Shown one piece after another: positions 45,351-56,036 of a stretch of 64,000 bases of DNA. The notes under the pieces are model-generated. The model was not told the DNA's origin. It did no database searches and saw only the letters and a program-made list of their open reading frames with translations. This stretch comes from Cherax quadricarinatus. Taxonomy: Eukaryota; Arthropoda; Malacostraca; Decapoda; Parastacidae. Within the stretch, counting starts at the first letter, position 1. Each line of letters opens with the position of its first letter. The stretch lies in contig NC_091372.1 of NCBI RefSeq assembly GCF_038502225.1, positions 1,266,152 to 1,330,151 of the forward strand. The letters run 5' to 3'. Made by a program: the position numbers and the translations under genes.

Positions 45351-45790
45351 GGTCAGCTGCTGCTGCACCACCGTCAGCTGCTGCTGCACCACCGTCAGCT
45401 GCTGCTGCACCACCGTCAGCTGCTGGTACACCACCGTCAGCTGCTGCTGCACCACCGTCAGCTGCTGCTGCACCACAGTCAGCTGCTGCTGCACCACCGT
45501 CAGCTGCTGCTGCACCACCATCAGCTGCTGCTGCACCACCGTCAGCTGCTGCTGCACCACCGTCAGCTGCTGCTACACCACCATCAGCTGCTGCTGCACC
45601 ACTGTCAGCTGCTGCTGTACCAAAGTCAGCTGCTGCTGCACCACCATCAGCTGCTGCTGCACCACTGTCAGCTGCTGCTGCACCACTGTCAGCTGCTGCT
45701 GCACCACGGTCAGCTGCTGCTGCACCACAGTCAGCTGTTGCTGAACCATGGTCAGCTGCTGCTGCACCACCATCAGCTGTTTCTGACCAA
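45350..45790 (+). repeat. 21-bp heptad array 1
   Basis: CAGCTGCTGCTGCACCACCG plus T, about 20 units with CCACCA, CCACTG and ACCAAAG variants. In the transposase C-terminal frame the unit reads SAAAAPP; other frames read QLLLHHR or VSCCCTT. Confidence 0.95.
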
Positions 45791-45941
45791 CATGACTCGT
45801 CCTGAACCTGTCCATCCAGCCTGAGTGCCTCAGCTGCCCTGCCGTCATTGTTTACAAGCCAGGGTGGCCGGTTGCATGCATATATTCAATACATTTTGTA
45901 TTATTCCATTGTTTATAGTGCTTGTAACTGCTAAATAAGCC

Positions 45942-46012
45942 ATGGGCCCAAAGAAGGCTTCTAGTGCCAACCCTGTGGTAAAAAGGGTGAGAAGTATGTA
46001 CTATCGTACCAC
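45942..46012 (+). pseudogene. Second transposase start codon block
   Basis: ATG at 45942 gives MGPKKASSANPVVKRVRSMY, a second copy of the transposase N terminus preceded by a second copy of its leader (TGCCTCAGCTGCCCTGCCGT). It runs directly into array 2. Confidence 0.8.
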
Positions 46013-46014
46013 GA

Positions 46015-46475
46015 TCAGCTGCTGCTGCACCACCTTCAGCTGCTGCTGCACCACAGTTGGCTGTTGCTGCACCACGGTCAGCTGTTGCTGCACCATGGTC
46101 AGCTGTTGCTGCACCACGGTCAGCTGTTGCTGCACCACGGTCAGCTGTTGCTGCACCAGTCAGCTGTTGCTGAACCACGGTCAGCTGCTGTTGTACCACG
46201 GTCAGCTGCTGCTGCACCACGGTCAGCTGCTGCTGCACCAGTCAGCTGCTGCTACACCACCGTCAGCTGTTGCTACACCACGGTCAGCTGTTGCTGCACA
46301 AGTCAGCTGTTGCTGAACCACAGTGAGCTGCTGTTGCACCACAGTCATCTGTTGCTGCACCACGGTCAGCTGCTGCTGCACCAAAGTCAGCTGTTGCTGC
46401 ACCACGGTCAGCTGTTGCTGCACCACGGTCACCTGCTGCTGCACCAAGGTCAGCTGTTGCTGCACCACGGTCAGC
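46015..46475 (+). repeat. 21-bp heptad array 2
   Basis: CAGCTGTTGCTGCACCACGG plus T and related 21-bp units; some units have lost six bases (CACCAGTCAGC). Compared with array 1 the dominant codon is GTT not GCT at one place, so the two arrays have diverged. Confidence 0.95.
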
Positions 46476-46572
46476 TGGTCCTAGTGGCACTAAAAGAAGA
46501 AGGAAAGTAACCCCAGAAAAGGATGTGCTACCTAAAGTCCTAATGGAAGGGGATTCCCCTTCTAAACATTAA
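46470..46572 (+). pseudogene. Tigger transposase C terminus
   Basis: The frame reads SAGPSGTKRRRKVTPEKDVL then VLMEGDSPSKH and TAA at 46570-46572. A related end (VLMEGDSPSK) lies on the minus strand near 51890, confirming it as the family's C terminus. Confidence 0.8.
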
Positions 46573-48184
46573 CAACTTCCACACTCTCCCCTCCTCCCAT
46601 CCCATCAATCATCACCAGATCTTCAATAAAGGTAAGTGTCAGTTTGTGTGTATTAAAATTAATATTTCATGTGGTAAATTTTTTTTTTTCATACTTTGTG
46701 GTGTCTTGTACGGATTAATTTGATTTCCATTATTTCTTATGGGGAAAATTAATTCACCTTACGATAATTTCGGCATACGATGAGCTCTCAGGAACGGATT
46801 AATATCGTAAGGTGGGGGTCCACTGTACAGTACTAGTTACGCTGTATTGTTTACGGTATAATAATGATACTCACACACTTAATGTTTTCCCAGTCTTTGC
46901 AATTCTACTGCCTAAAACAAGCTAAAATGAGCAATATTTACATGAACCAGCACTAGAAAAGGTATGTACCAGTATACAGGCAATTATTTTAGATCCGAGA
47001 AATCCCAATCCTGAGCTTTAAAGGTTCGTACATCCAGAACTGTTGGCAAAATGTTCTTTGTAGAGTGAACTTGAATGATCAACTTCTCGTAATGAAGAAT
47101 GTTCAGCAATGAACAAAGACATATTCTACTCTATTCTTAAATCAACACTTAGTTTTTCAAATTAATAAGTTTATTTAGGTACAGCTACACATAAATACAC
47201 GTACAGTTACACAAATTATAATACATAGTAACATACGTATAAATTACCTAGGATAACCGAAAAAAGTCAGACAAGTGACTTATTTCCATTGGGGTTTTTA
47301 ATTTCCATTTTTTGTCTTTGTGTACTGAATGGTTCTTCAGTTTTCTTGTGCTTGGCAATATTTTTGTCTTTCACCGTCACTCTGTTTAGCTGCAAATGAA
47401 CATTCGCAGGACACTATCACTCATGTGAGTCACGTTCGATACATGATTTGGATCTGATTGGCCATGTTCTCGTTTTACTCACCGAGTCACTGTCTTGATG
47501 TGTGCAAGTGGATGTGGCTGCAGCTAGGACTGCACATTGATTTGCAATTTTTTTTATGTATTTTAAAAATACTTAATGCTTATGTTTTTACGTTTACTGG
47601 TTTTGCTATTTAATAAGAGTACATTTGTACTGCCACACGACCAAAACAAACCTACAATGTGAAAATGGGGGCTTTTGTGAATACTACTGTATACCTGTAT
47701 GTAATGCTTTTGAACCCCTTTTAATATACCGCAATATTACCTTTCCTTTAAAATTTAATGTTCCCTTAATATCAGGATCGTCTGTAGCGAGTAAAAATAC
47801 TAATACCGGGTGGTTTGATGGTAAACAGGCAAATTAGCCTACTGATACTAACTGCAGTTTGTACGACTCCATTGCCTGGTTTACCTTAGCCTACGGGTGC
47901 TAAGCGGCAACAAATTTTTATAATTAAAGATTATTTTTGTTATTTACTCATTATTTTCTACAAAATAGTTTACACGATTCATTATTAGATCATAAATAGG
48001 AGCTTAGAATACTGTTTAGTATGGAAACACTTCTACAGACTTAGGTTGAGGCATGTGGCAAATTCAAATTTTGCTTTTTGGAACTTTCTGATTTTTTTTT
48101 TTAATATTTTCAATCTTCAGTGGGTAGAATCTGCAGATGCGGAACCCGTGGATACAGAGGGCCGATTGCATATATGAATTTCCC

Positions 48185-48830
48185 CCATCTTCTCCTTCAA
48201 TGTGTGCATTATTTACCTTTTTTTTTTAATTGTATATTTTAGTTTTATCCCAAACACTATGTAGATGTTATCAATATGGAGTGAGAGTTCACTGTTATCC
48301 AAGTACATATCTGAGATTGTCATTAACAATCTTGGCAAGATGACAAAAATTGTGTCATTTGGTTTAAGCTCCTGAGAGGCACTGGGCAGGTTACTGATGC
48401 AGATAAGAATTAACAGAGGGCCTAGAATGCTGCCCTATGGCACACCTATATTGATAAGTTGAGGTGTTGATACACTGTCATTAATGGTCACATGTTGGTT
48501 TCTGTTGTTGTGGAAAAACTTTTTTTATGAGTGTGTGTGTGGCCTCTGATTCTATAATGTTCTAGTTACAGCAGCACGATGTTATGATCTATAGTACCAA
48601 ACACTTTTTCTTAGATCACTAAAGTGGATCTTTGCATATTTATTATATTTTTCAAGGTGAATGTAGTGTGTCAAACATTTTCATTATCACATCCTTTTAT
48701 ACTTTTTCTGGCCTGAAATCAAAATGGCAGAGATTAAGAATATTATGTTAGCTATAAATAAGCACATTTGATTATGTAATATTATTTCAATAATTTTGGA
48801 TAATAACAGCAAGTTAGAAACAGACTGAGA
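48185..48830 (-). pseudogene. CR1/Jockey-like LINE reverse transcriptase fragment
   Basis: The minus strand reads LEHYRIRGHTHS, NQHVTINDSVSTPQ, then IGVP-stop-GSILGPLLIL, the GVPQGSILGPLLF palm motif with a stop in place of Gln, followed by CISNLPSAS. Multiple stops; dead copy. Confidence 0.7.
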
Positions 48831-48963
48831 GTTATAGATTTCTGGTGGATCTTCATTTTTATGTAATGACAGCCCTTGCTAGCTTATGATAAAAAACACT
48901 CTGGTCACCATGGTTGTTTAATATATTTATAGATGGGGTTGTAAAGGAAGTAAATGCTAGGGT

Positions 48964-49673
48964 ACACTACACAAATAACCCGCACATAAAAGAGAGAAGC
49001 TTTACTACATTGTAAAATGCTCCAAACTTCAGAACACCCGTGACTTAACCTGAATCCTCACTTTTTCTTTTTCTTTTTCTTCTTCCTCTTCCCCTTTCCT
49101 CTCTCCTTTTCTCCTCTGGGTTGTCTTTCTCTCTCCTGTCTCGTGTTTCTGTTCCTTCTTCATTTATTTTATTTCACCACTTCCCCTTTCACGCACCTCT
49201 GTGCGCTTGCTCTCCCTCTGTGGGTATCTAGCTCTCTTGCAGTGCTCCCCTTACTTTGTATTTGACTGGCTCGTCTTCCTTATTTCCCACTTCTTCCGCT
49301 ACCACTACTACTACCTCTTCTTCTTCTACTACAACTACTGTTGAAATTAAGACACATGTGCGGCGTCTGGTTGTCTTTGTTGTGGACGTTTCGCCATCCA
49401 GTGGCTGGCTGGATGGCGAAACGTCTACGATGGGGATGCCCGGGCGTTGTGCATGTGTCTTAATTTCATCCTGTCGGTATTATATACAATTCTTGTACTA
49501 CTACTACTACTACCACCTCTTCCTGCCTATATATAGCCGTCCTGCTCCACCTCTGTTAGTGTGACTTTGTCAATGGTCCAAGTCGGACCGAAACGTCGTC
49601 GTAAGCTTCTCTCTTTTATGTGCGGGTTATTTGTGTATTGTTCCAGTCACGGTATTGTGCCTTTTTGTTATTT
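48964..49673 (+). mobile_element. 710-bp inverted-arm element inserted in LINE copy C
   Basis: Outer ends ACACAAATAACCCGCACATA and its inverse match 34152-34420. An 11-bp target duplication AATGCTAGGGT lies at 48953-48963 and 49674-49684. The right arm carries GGTCC...GGACC, GAAACGTCG. The longer interior holds a polypyrimidine tract (49050-49340) and a nested inverted element. Confidence 0.85.
49337..49505 (+). mobile_element. Nested small inverted-arm element
   Basis: GAAATTAAGACACATGTGC and GCATGTGTCTTAATTTC are inverted. The centre is a CCATCCAG...CTGGATGG palindrome flanked by CGTTTCG and CGAAACG. A single-copy tail (CCTGTCGGTATTATATAC) resembles that of 42009-42199. Confidence 0.7.
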
Positions 49674-50979
49674 AATGCTAGGGTGTTCGGGAGAGGGGTG
49701 GGTTTTAAATTATGGGGAATCAAATTCAAAATGGGAATTGACACAGTTACTTTTTGCTGATGATACTGTGCTTATGGGAGATTCTAAAGAAAAATTGCGA
49801 AGGTTAGTGGATGAGTTTGGGAATGTGTGTAAAGGTAGAGAGTTGAAAGTGAACATAGAAAAGAGTAAGGTGATGAGGGTATCAAATGATTTAGATAAAG
49901 AAAAATTGGATATCAAATTGGGGAGGAGGAGTATGGAAGAAGTGAATGTTTTCAGATACTTGGGAGTTGACGTGTCGGCGGATGGATTTATGAAGGATGA
50001 GGTTAATCATACAATTGATGAGGGAAAAAAGGTGAGTGGTGCGTTGAGGTACATGTGGAGTCAAAAAACGATATCTATGGAGGCAAAGAAGGGAATGTAT
50101 GAAAGTATAGTAGTACCAACACTTTTATATGGGTGTGAAGCTTGGGTGGTAAATGCAGCAGCGAGGAGACGGTTGGAGGCAGTGGAGATGTCCTGTTCAA
50201 GGGCAATGTGTGGTGTAAATATTATGCAGAAAATTCGGAGTGTGGAAATTACGAAAAGGTGTGGAGTTAATAAGAGTATTAGTCAGAGGGCTGAAGAGGG
50301 GTTGTTGAGGTGGTTTGGTCATTTAGAGAGAATGGATCAAAGTAGAATGACATGGAAAGCATATAAATTTATAGGGGAAGGAAGGTGGGGTAGGGGTCGT
50401 CCTCGAAAGGGTTGGAGAGAGGGGGTAAAGGAGGTTTTGTGGGCAAGGGGTTTGGACTTCCAGCAAGCGTGTGTGAGTGTGTTAGATAGGAGTGAATGGA
50501 GACGAATGGTACTTGGGACCTGACGATCTGTTGGAGTGTGAGCAGGGTAATATTTAGTGAAGGGATTCAGGGAAACCGGTTATTTTCATATAGTTGGACT
50601 TGAGTCCTGGAAATGGGAAGTACAATGCCTGCACTTTAAAGGAGGGGTTTGGGATATTGGCAGTTTGGAGGGATATGTTGTGTATCTTTATATGTGTATG
50701 CTTCTAAACTGTTGTATTCTGAACACCTCTGCAAAAACAGTGATAATGTGTGAGTGTGGTGAAAGTGTTGAATGATGATGAAAGTATTTTCTTTTTGGGG
50801 ATTTTCTTTCTTTTTTGGGTCACCCTGCCTCGGTGGGAGACGGCCGACTTGTTGAAAAAAGAAAAAAAAGAAAAGGTGATACCACATGCCAGCTTTCTTA
50901 TATATGAATGGTGGACCAATATACCATTATTAGTGGCATACTGACTTTGTTTCCTGACTCATTTTTTAGTAAATATGGT

Positions 50980-51535
50980 ATTGTACAGTGCCTGCACTCT
51001 AAAGGAGGGGCGGGATATTTGCTGTTTGGAGGGGTATCTGAACTGTTGTATCTGTGCACCTCTGGAAAGACAGTAATGGGGTGAGTGATTGTGAGAGTTT
51101 CTTTTCTGGGTCACCCTACCTTGGTGGGAGATGGCCAGTGATTAAAAAAAAAAATAATCAAAGTTACCTCTGCATAATCGGTTGAGAACAGAGTGCGCTT
51201 GAGAAATCAGTGGAGTAATCTTTAACTTGGGTATGAGAGTTTAGTATTTTGCTGGCTAGATTTGATTCAACAGTCAAGAAGTTTTTTTTTTTTAGTTTAT
51301 TTACTGTTTCATTGATTTTGATTGGAAGCTCATGAGGAAATGGAGAAAAATCCTTCCTCCGTAAGCCATGCGTGTCATAAGAAGCGACTAAAATGCCAGG
51401 AGCAAGGGGCTAGTAATCCCTTCTCCTGTATACATTACTAAATTTAAAATGAAGAAAAACTTTACGTTCCTTATTTTTCAGGTCACCCTGCCTCAGTGGG
51501 AGACAGCCGATGTGTTAAAAAAAAAAAAAAAAAAA
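50980..51535 (+). mobile_element. LINE tail and retroposon family B copy
   Basis: 50985-51155 is a LINE tail (CTGCACTCTAAAGGAGGGGC, CACCTCTGGAAAGACAG, poly-A). 51325-51535 is family B (AAGCCATGCGTGTCATAAGA, AAAATGCCAGGAGCAAGG, CACCCTGCCTCAGTGGGAGA, poly-A). Confidence 0.8.
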
Positions 51536-51606
51536 AAAAACTTTGGTCTTAGAAAATTTACTTGAACCCAAAATATGACAAAGTGTTTTCCAGGATTTTT
51601 CTTATA

Positions 51607-53937
51607 CAGTGGTCCCTCAATAATCGTCCATAATCCGTTCCTGGAAGTGGGACTATTATCGAAATGGACGATTTTCGAATCAATTTTCCCCATAAGAAAT
51701 AATGTAAATCCAATTAATTCGTTCCAGACACCTAGAAGAATCAACAAAATTTTTTTTTTTACCTAAAAGATAGATTTACATGCACAAAAGAATGAACATT
51801 CAACATGACAGTTACCTATATTGAAGGCTGTTGTTGATGAATGGAAGACAGGGAGGAGGAGAGAGGGAAGAGAGGTTATTTGGAAGGGGAATCCCCCTCC
51901 ATAAGACTCTAGGGCACTAATAAAATGTATAAATGAACATTGGTAATAGGGGTAGTTGATGAGTGGAATGGTCTGCCTAGTAGGGTGATCGAAGCTAAAA
52001 CATTGGGTAGTTTCAAATTTAGGCTGGATAAATACACGAGTGAGAGGGGTTGGATTTGAGTTGGACTTGCACCTGAGCTTATTGCTTGGGTAGCATTTGT
52101 TCTGTTAGTGGGTTGGATTTGTGAAGGACCGGCCTAGTATGGGCCAACAGGCTTATTGCAGTGTTCCTCCTTTCCAATGTTCTAAAAGCTATGGCTTGGG
52201 TAGTTTCAAATTTAGGCTGGATAAATACACGAGTGAGAGGGGTTGGATTTGAGTCGGACTTGCACCTGAGTTTATTGCTTGGGTAGCATTTGTTCTGTTA
52301 GTGGGTTGGATTTGTGAAGGAACGGCCTAGTATGGGCCAGCAGGCCTGTTCCAGTGTTCCTACTTTCTTAAGTTCTTATTTAACATCACACTTACCAGTA
52401 GGGTGATCGAGGCTAGGACCTTGGGTAGCTTTAAGAAGAGATTAGACAAATATACGAGTTGGAAGAGCTGAGTTTGATTTGTATCATTGGGTACGGGAGT
52501 AAATTCTTGGGTAGCTTTGGGTGGAGGTCATTTTGATAAGGACCTGCCTTGTATGGGCCAGTAGACCTGCAGTGTTCTTCCATTGTTATGTTCTTATTGG
52601 CTATTTGTTTGTGTGAGGGAGGGATGGCAAGTTTATTGTTGGAGAATATGACACTAATATCAACTCTATGGCTTATTTATCTATCACAATTCAACTAATA
52701 TGACATAATAAACAATATTAATAACATAGAAACATGGAATATACTCTTGAATGAATAAAATAAGTCATTACGTATGTCACGAGAGGTGTTGTATTGTGTT
52801 GTTGTTGGGTATATAAGGGCCACTGAGTGTAAGCCGTCCATAATGGTGGTGAAGCAGCAGCTGAGTTGGCGGTGGTTTTTGTAGCCCTATATAACTCCAA
52901 CAACATTGGAGGAGTTGGTAGAATCACTGAATCACTAAAGAAGGAACCCACTACCACCATCACTACGACCTTCTACCACTATTACAACTGTTGCCACCAT
53001 CACTACTACCTTCTACCACGATCACTACTACCTTGTACCACCATCACTACTAACTTCTACCACCATCACTACTACCTTCTACCACCATCACTACCACCAA
53101 AGAAAGCTTCTAGTGCCAGCCCTTTGGTAAAGAATGTGAGAAACACATTATTTATGAAAAATTTTGTAGAAAAATACAAAGATGGTGGTGGTAGAGTGGA
53201 AGCAGTTGTGATAGTGGTTGATGAACATAAGAACATAAGAAAGGAGGATCACTGCAGCAGGCCTGTTGGCTGCCCAACAACAACACAATACAACACCTCT
53301 CGTGACATACGTAATGACTTATTTTATTCATTCAAGAGTATATTCCATGTTTCTATGTTATTAATATTGTTGGCTGCAAATGAGTGGATAGAGTTATCAG
53401 AGCTTATTTCTTGGGTAGCATTGAGGACTGGGTTGAGAAAATGTTTTGTTAGTGGGATGAATTGTAAAGGACCTGCCGAGCATGGGCCAACAGGCCTGCT
53501 GCAGTGATCCTCCTTTCTTATGTTCATCAACCACTAACACAACTGCTTCCACTCTACCATCACCATCTTTGTATTTTTCTACAAACTTTTTCATAAATTA
53601 TGTGTTTCTCACATTCTTTACCAAAGGGCTGGCACTAGAAGCTTTATTTGGAGCCATGGTAGCTTATTTAGCACTTGCAAGCACTAAAATCAATGGAATA
53701 TTATGAAATATTTTGTAGGAACATGTGAGGGGACCGTCACTCACTGGTAAACAATGGCACACTGGCTGGGAAGGAAAGGCCGAGGCGGCTCAGAGCGTGA
53801 GTACACGTCTGGGACAAAGGACTATTAGGACTATTAGCGAGTTACAAAACCATTTGCGAGCCAATATTTTGACGGAAAAACAGGACTATTTCTGAAATGG
53901 ACGACTTTCAGGCCGGACGATTATTGAGGGACCACTG
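51607..53937 (-). mobile_element. 2.3-kb Tigger element, heavily rearranged
   Basis: CAGTGGTCCCTCAATAATCG at the left and CGATTATTGAGGGACCACTG at the right, TA-flanked. On the minus strand the transposase start (MAPNKASSASPLVKNVRNT, then stop) lies near 53650, and the C-terminal VLMEGDSPSK near 51890. In between are several CR1-like LINE 3' ends (about 51930-52190, 52200-52385, 52395-52600, 53395-53520), each ending near TTCTTATGTTCTTA. There is also an inverted duplication that puts a second transposase start on the plus strand at about 53098-53220. Confidence 0.8.
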
Positions 53938-54240
53938 TATCTCCTTTTACCTCATTACACCTGAGATCATAATACAGTTGTCTGGATATCTTTATAAGCT
54001 TGGTCAGTGTTGACATATATATTTTAGTTAGTTCTCTGAGTATTAAGCATAATCTGTATTGTTCTTCATAGTTATACTTTTTATGTCAAAGGATTTGAGG
54101 ATTTGGTTGGTTAGCAATGAACTATTTAGTCTCTTGTGACCTATTTTGCTTTGAAGACAATGTTTATTATAGAGGTTTTGAGATTTTTTTTTTTTTGTGG
54201 GAATTTGAGCTTACATGAGTTGCTGTCTGGATTGCTGTTA

Positions 54241-54275
54241 AATTCTCATTTAACAGCAATCTATACTGTTAAATG
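54241..54275. repeat. Short inverted repeat
   Basis: CTCATTTAACAG and CTGTTAAATGAG form a 12-bp stem around a 9-base loop. Otherwise 53940-54680 shows nothing supported. Confidence 0.75.
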
Positions 54276-54682
54276 AGGATCTAATGAGAATGTAATGATC
54301 AAGCTATGAGACTTTCATTATTTTCCCACATATTATCATGTAGTTCTTTCCTATTTCACCCAAGTGTCTTTTTCCAAGAGATACAGTGAACCTGAACCTA
54401 TTTACGTTCATATTCTAAAGTCCTTAACCAACAGCTTCCTTTGAGAGTACCTAGACTTAGTAAATAATTAAAAAAAATACCCAGGTATATAATGTTAATA
54501 TACTACAAGATTGTGTATACCATATTTGAGGTAAGATTAGACATATGCAACACCTGCAAGACTGTAGGACTATTTACTTTATATTCTGTCCTCAAATATC
54601 CTCTCACTACTGAACTGACACAGTCATTGGTTGGAGAAATATTTTCACATGAAAATACCCAGGTACTGCCCATCTGTCTAGC

Positions 54683-54818
54683 TCATGTTGTTGACATGTT
54701 GTTGTTCACAAATTTCTTTAGCGTTTTGGAGAACTTGGATTCAGTTTTGCGATCTGGGTCTGGCTGGAGATCAGACTCGAATCTTCCGAGCTCATTGATA
54801 TAGCCACAACTCATCTTG
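54683..54818 (-). pseudogene. Duplicated AKAP10 exon start with alternative ending
   Basis: 54704-54842 is identical to 56220-56358, covering the acceptor (CTTTTACCTTACAG), the exon start and codons SKMSCGYINELGRFESDL through SKTLKKFVN. Then it diverges to NNMSTT and TGA at 54683-54685. The PKA-binding helix that follows in the true exon is missing. The splice acceptor and frame are intact, so it could act as an alternative terminal exon, or be a recent dead duplication. It lies downstream of the main terminal exon in the direction of transcription. I call it a pseudo-exon pending transcript data. Confidence 0.7.
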
Positions 54819-55024
54819 CTGTAAGGTAAAAGCTTGAATAGTGTAATAATACAGGAGCTACTCAATATACAAACAAGTTACCTTCTTGGTTTCTGAACCA
54901 AGAAATGAGCTGTTTATATAGTAAACAATAGTACAGAGGATGGTTATGCTTCATGAGTGTTACTGTTGGGGCTTGGAAATTGTAAGACTTGAATTGATTC
55001 CTTAGTATTGTGTTTGTAAGTGTG

Positions 55025-55375
55025 TGTGCATGTGTGTGTGTAACTTGGGACCTTTGTAAGTGTGGAAGTATGTCACTCTGGATATTTGTGTGTAGATAAG
55101 TGTAATTCAGGACCCTTTTAAGTGTGAATGTGCATAACCTGGTACATTTCTGTGTATGGATGTGTGTAACTTGGGACATTTATAAGTGTGGATGTATGTA
55201 ACATCAGGCCATTATAAGTTAAGAGAACCTTTGTAGAAAAGAACACTTGTGGACAGTTCATCAGTCCTAATAAAGCCACTTAAGGCAGAACGTTTCCTCT
55301 AATAAACATCCTGATTTATACACAAGTGTTCTTTTCCACCAGTTTGTTGTTATCACCATTTACAACCCCCCTACT
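55025..55375 (+). repeat. About 45-bp degenerate repeats and a Penelope-like tail
   Basis: TAACTTGGGACCTTTGTAAG-type blocks recur four times at 55035-55200. 55255-55375 holds AAAGCCACTTAAGGC, AGAACGTTTCC, AATAAA and ACACAAGTGTTCTTTTCC, a degenerate member of the hammerhead-like group. Confidence 0.55.
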
Positions 55376-55539
55376 GCAACTGAGTCACCTGATAACTTGA
55401 ATATCTTCCTGCCTGAAGTATAACAGCTGGGACACTGGACTTATGGTAGAGTAAATACACCGAACTTGATCAAGAGAGATTCCATCAACCTGCACACAAG
55501 CATCAAGGCTGTTTTATGACTGGTAAGTGTACACAAAGA

Positions 55540-55670
55540 ATTCTTCCTCCGTAAGCCATGCACGTCGCAAGAGGAGACTAAAATGCCGGGAGCAAGGGGC
55601 TAGTAACCCCTTCTAGCAAGGGGCTAGTCACCCTGCCTTTGTGGGATACGGTCGGTTTGTTGAAAAAAAA
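55540..55670 (+). repeat. Retroposon family B, short copy
   Basis: AATTCTTCCTCCGTAAGCCA, AAAATGCCGGGAGCAAGG, GGGATACGGTCGGTTTG and poly-A. An internal duplication repeats AGCAAGGGGCTAGT. Confidence 0.8.
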
Positions 55671-55797
55671 AAAAGTGTACACAAACTGGATACGTAAAAC
55701 TAAGTGTTCACATAATTTCTTATGTGAGAGAAATAAAGAGATTCTGTATAAAAAAAAAAGCATAGCATATAATGTAGCATTTTTTACACAAAATATT

Positions 55798-55803
55798 TTA
55801 TTT
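55798..55803 (-). terminator. AKAP10: Candidate AKAP10 polyadenylation signal
   Basis: AATAAA on the minus strand, about 235 bases downstream of the AKAP10 stop codon, a plausible end for its 3' untranslated region. Confidence 0.5.
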
Positions 55804-56036
55804 ACAAGATGAAATATAAAACAAAGGTTACATGAATTCAAAAGTAGATAAAAGTTTCTTCATACAGTAAAAAGCATACTGTACTCACCTGTTATTCTAG
55901 CCAATAAAATAACCTAGCAAATGCCAAGTCAAACCTTCTGTCTTATGTTAACAGAATTAATAAAATGAGTGAGATACTGGTATTTAGTAAGGAATATTAT
56001 AGAGTATGCATAATGAACAATGAATGTGTTCTGTAA

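Larger units (their letters stand above)
44721..46825 (+). mobile_element. Tigger element with rearranged transposase, inserted in the older one
   Basis: CAGTGGACCCGCATCTCACG at the left and GTAAGGTGGGGGTCCACTG at the right, TA-flanked (44719-44720, 46826-46827). Order inside: 5' leader; transposase N terminus; heptad array 1; a second leader plus transposase start (45942 onward); heptad array 2; transposase C terminus; 3' end. Confidence 0.9.
44517..48168. mobile_element. Tigger/MER2-like element, split by a second Tigger
   Basis: The left end CAGTCGTCCCTCGGTATCTG with GGGGGATTGGTTCCAGGATC and CTCAAGTCCCATATATAAAA; the right end (reverse complement) CAATCGGCCCTCTGTATCCA. The left block continues across the insert at 44721-46825 (CTATGTAAATA joined to GTTACGCTGTATTGTTTACG). 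Both flanks read CA rather than the usual TA. The interior 46830-48120 has no readable transposase; a reversed SINE tail sits at about 47160-47300. Confidence 0.7.
48893..50875 (+). pseudogene. LINE copy C, RT C-terminal half plus 3' tail, split by an insertion
   Basis: 48900-48963 reads SPWLFNIFIDGVVKEVNARV. An element at 48964-49673 interrupts, with AATGCTAGGGT duplicated. The frame then runs to 50523: LTQLLFADDTVLMGDSKEK (both Asp present), VFRYLGVDVSADGFMKDE, VPTLLYGCEAWVVNAAARR, LLRWFGHLERMDQSRM, GRWGRGRPRKGWREG and SEWRRMVLGT, then TGA. The 3' tail (50524-50875) gives the best view of the untranslated region: GACCTGACGATCTGTTGGAG to GGTGGGAGACGGCCGACTTG and A-rich end. It is 5'-truncated. 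Confidence 0.9.

Noticed and set aside
45060..46510. QLLLHHR/VSCCCTT-rich proteins on either strand
   Set aside because: They are alternative frames of the SAAAAPP heptad arrays in a dead Tigger element.
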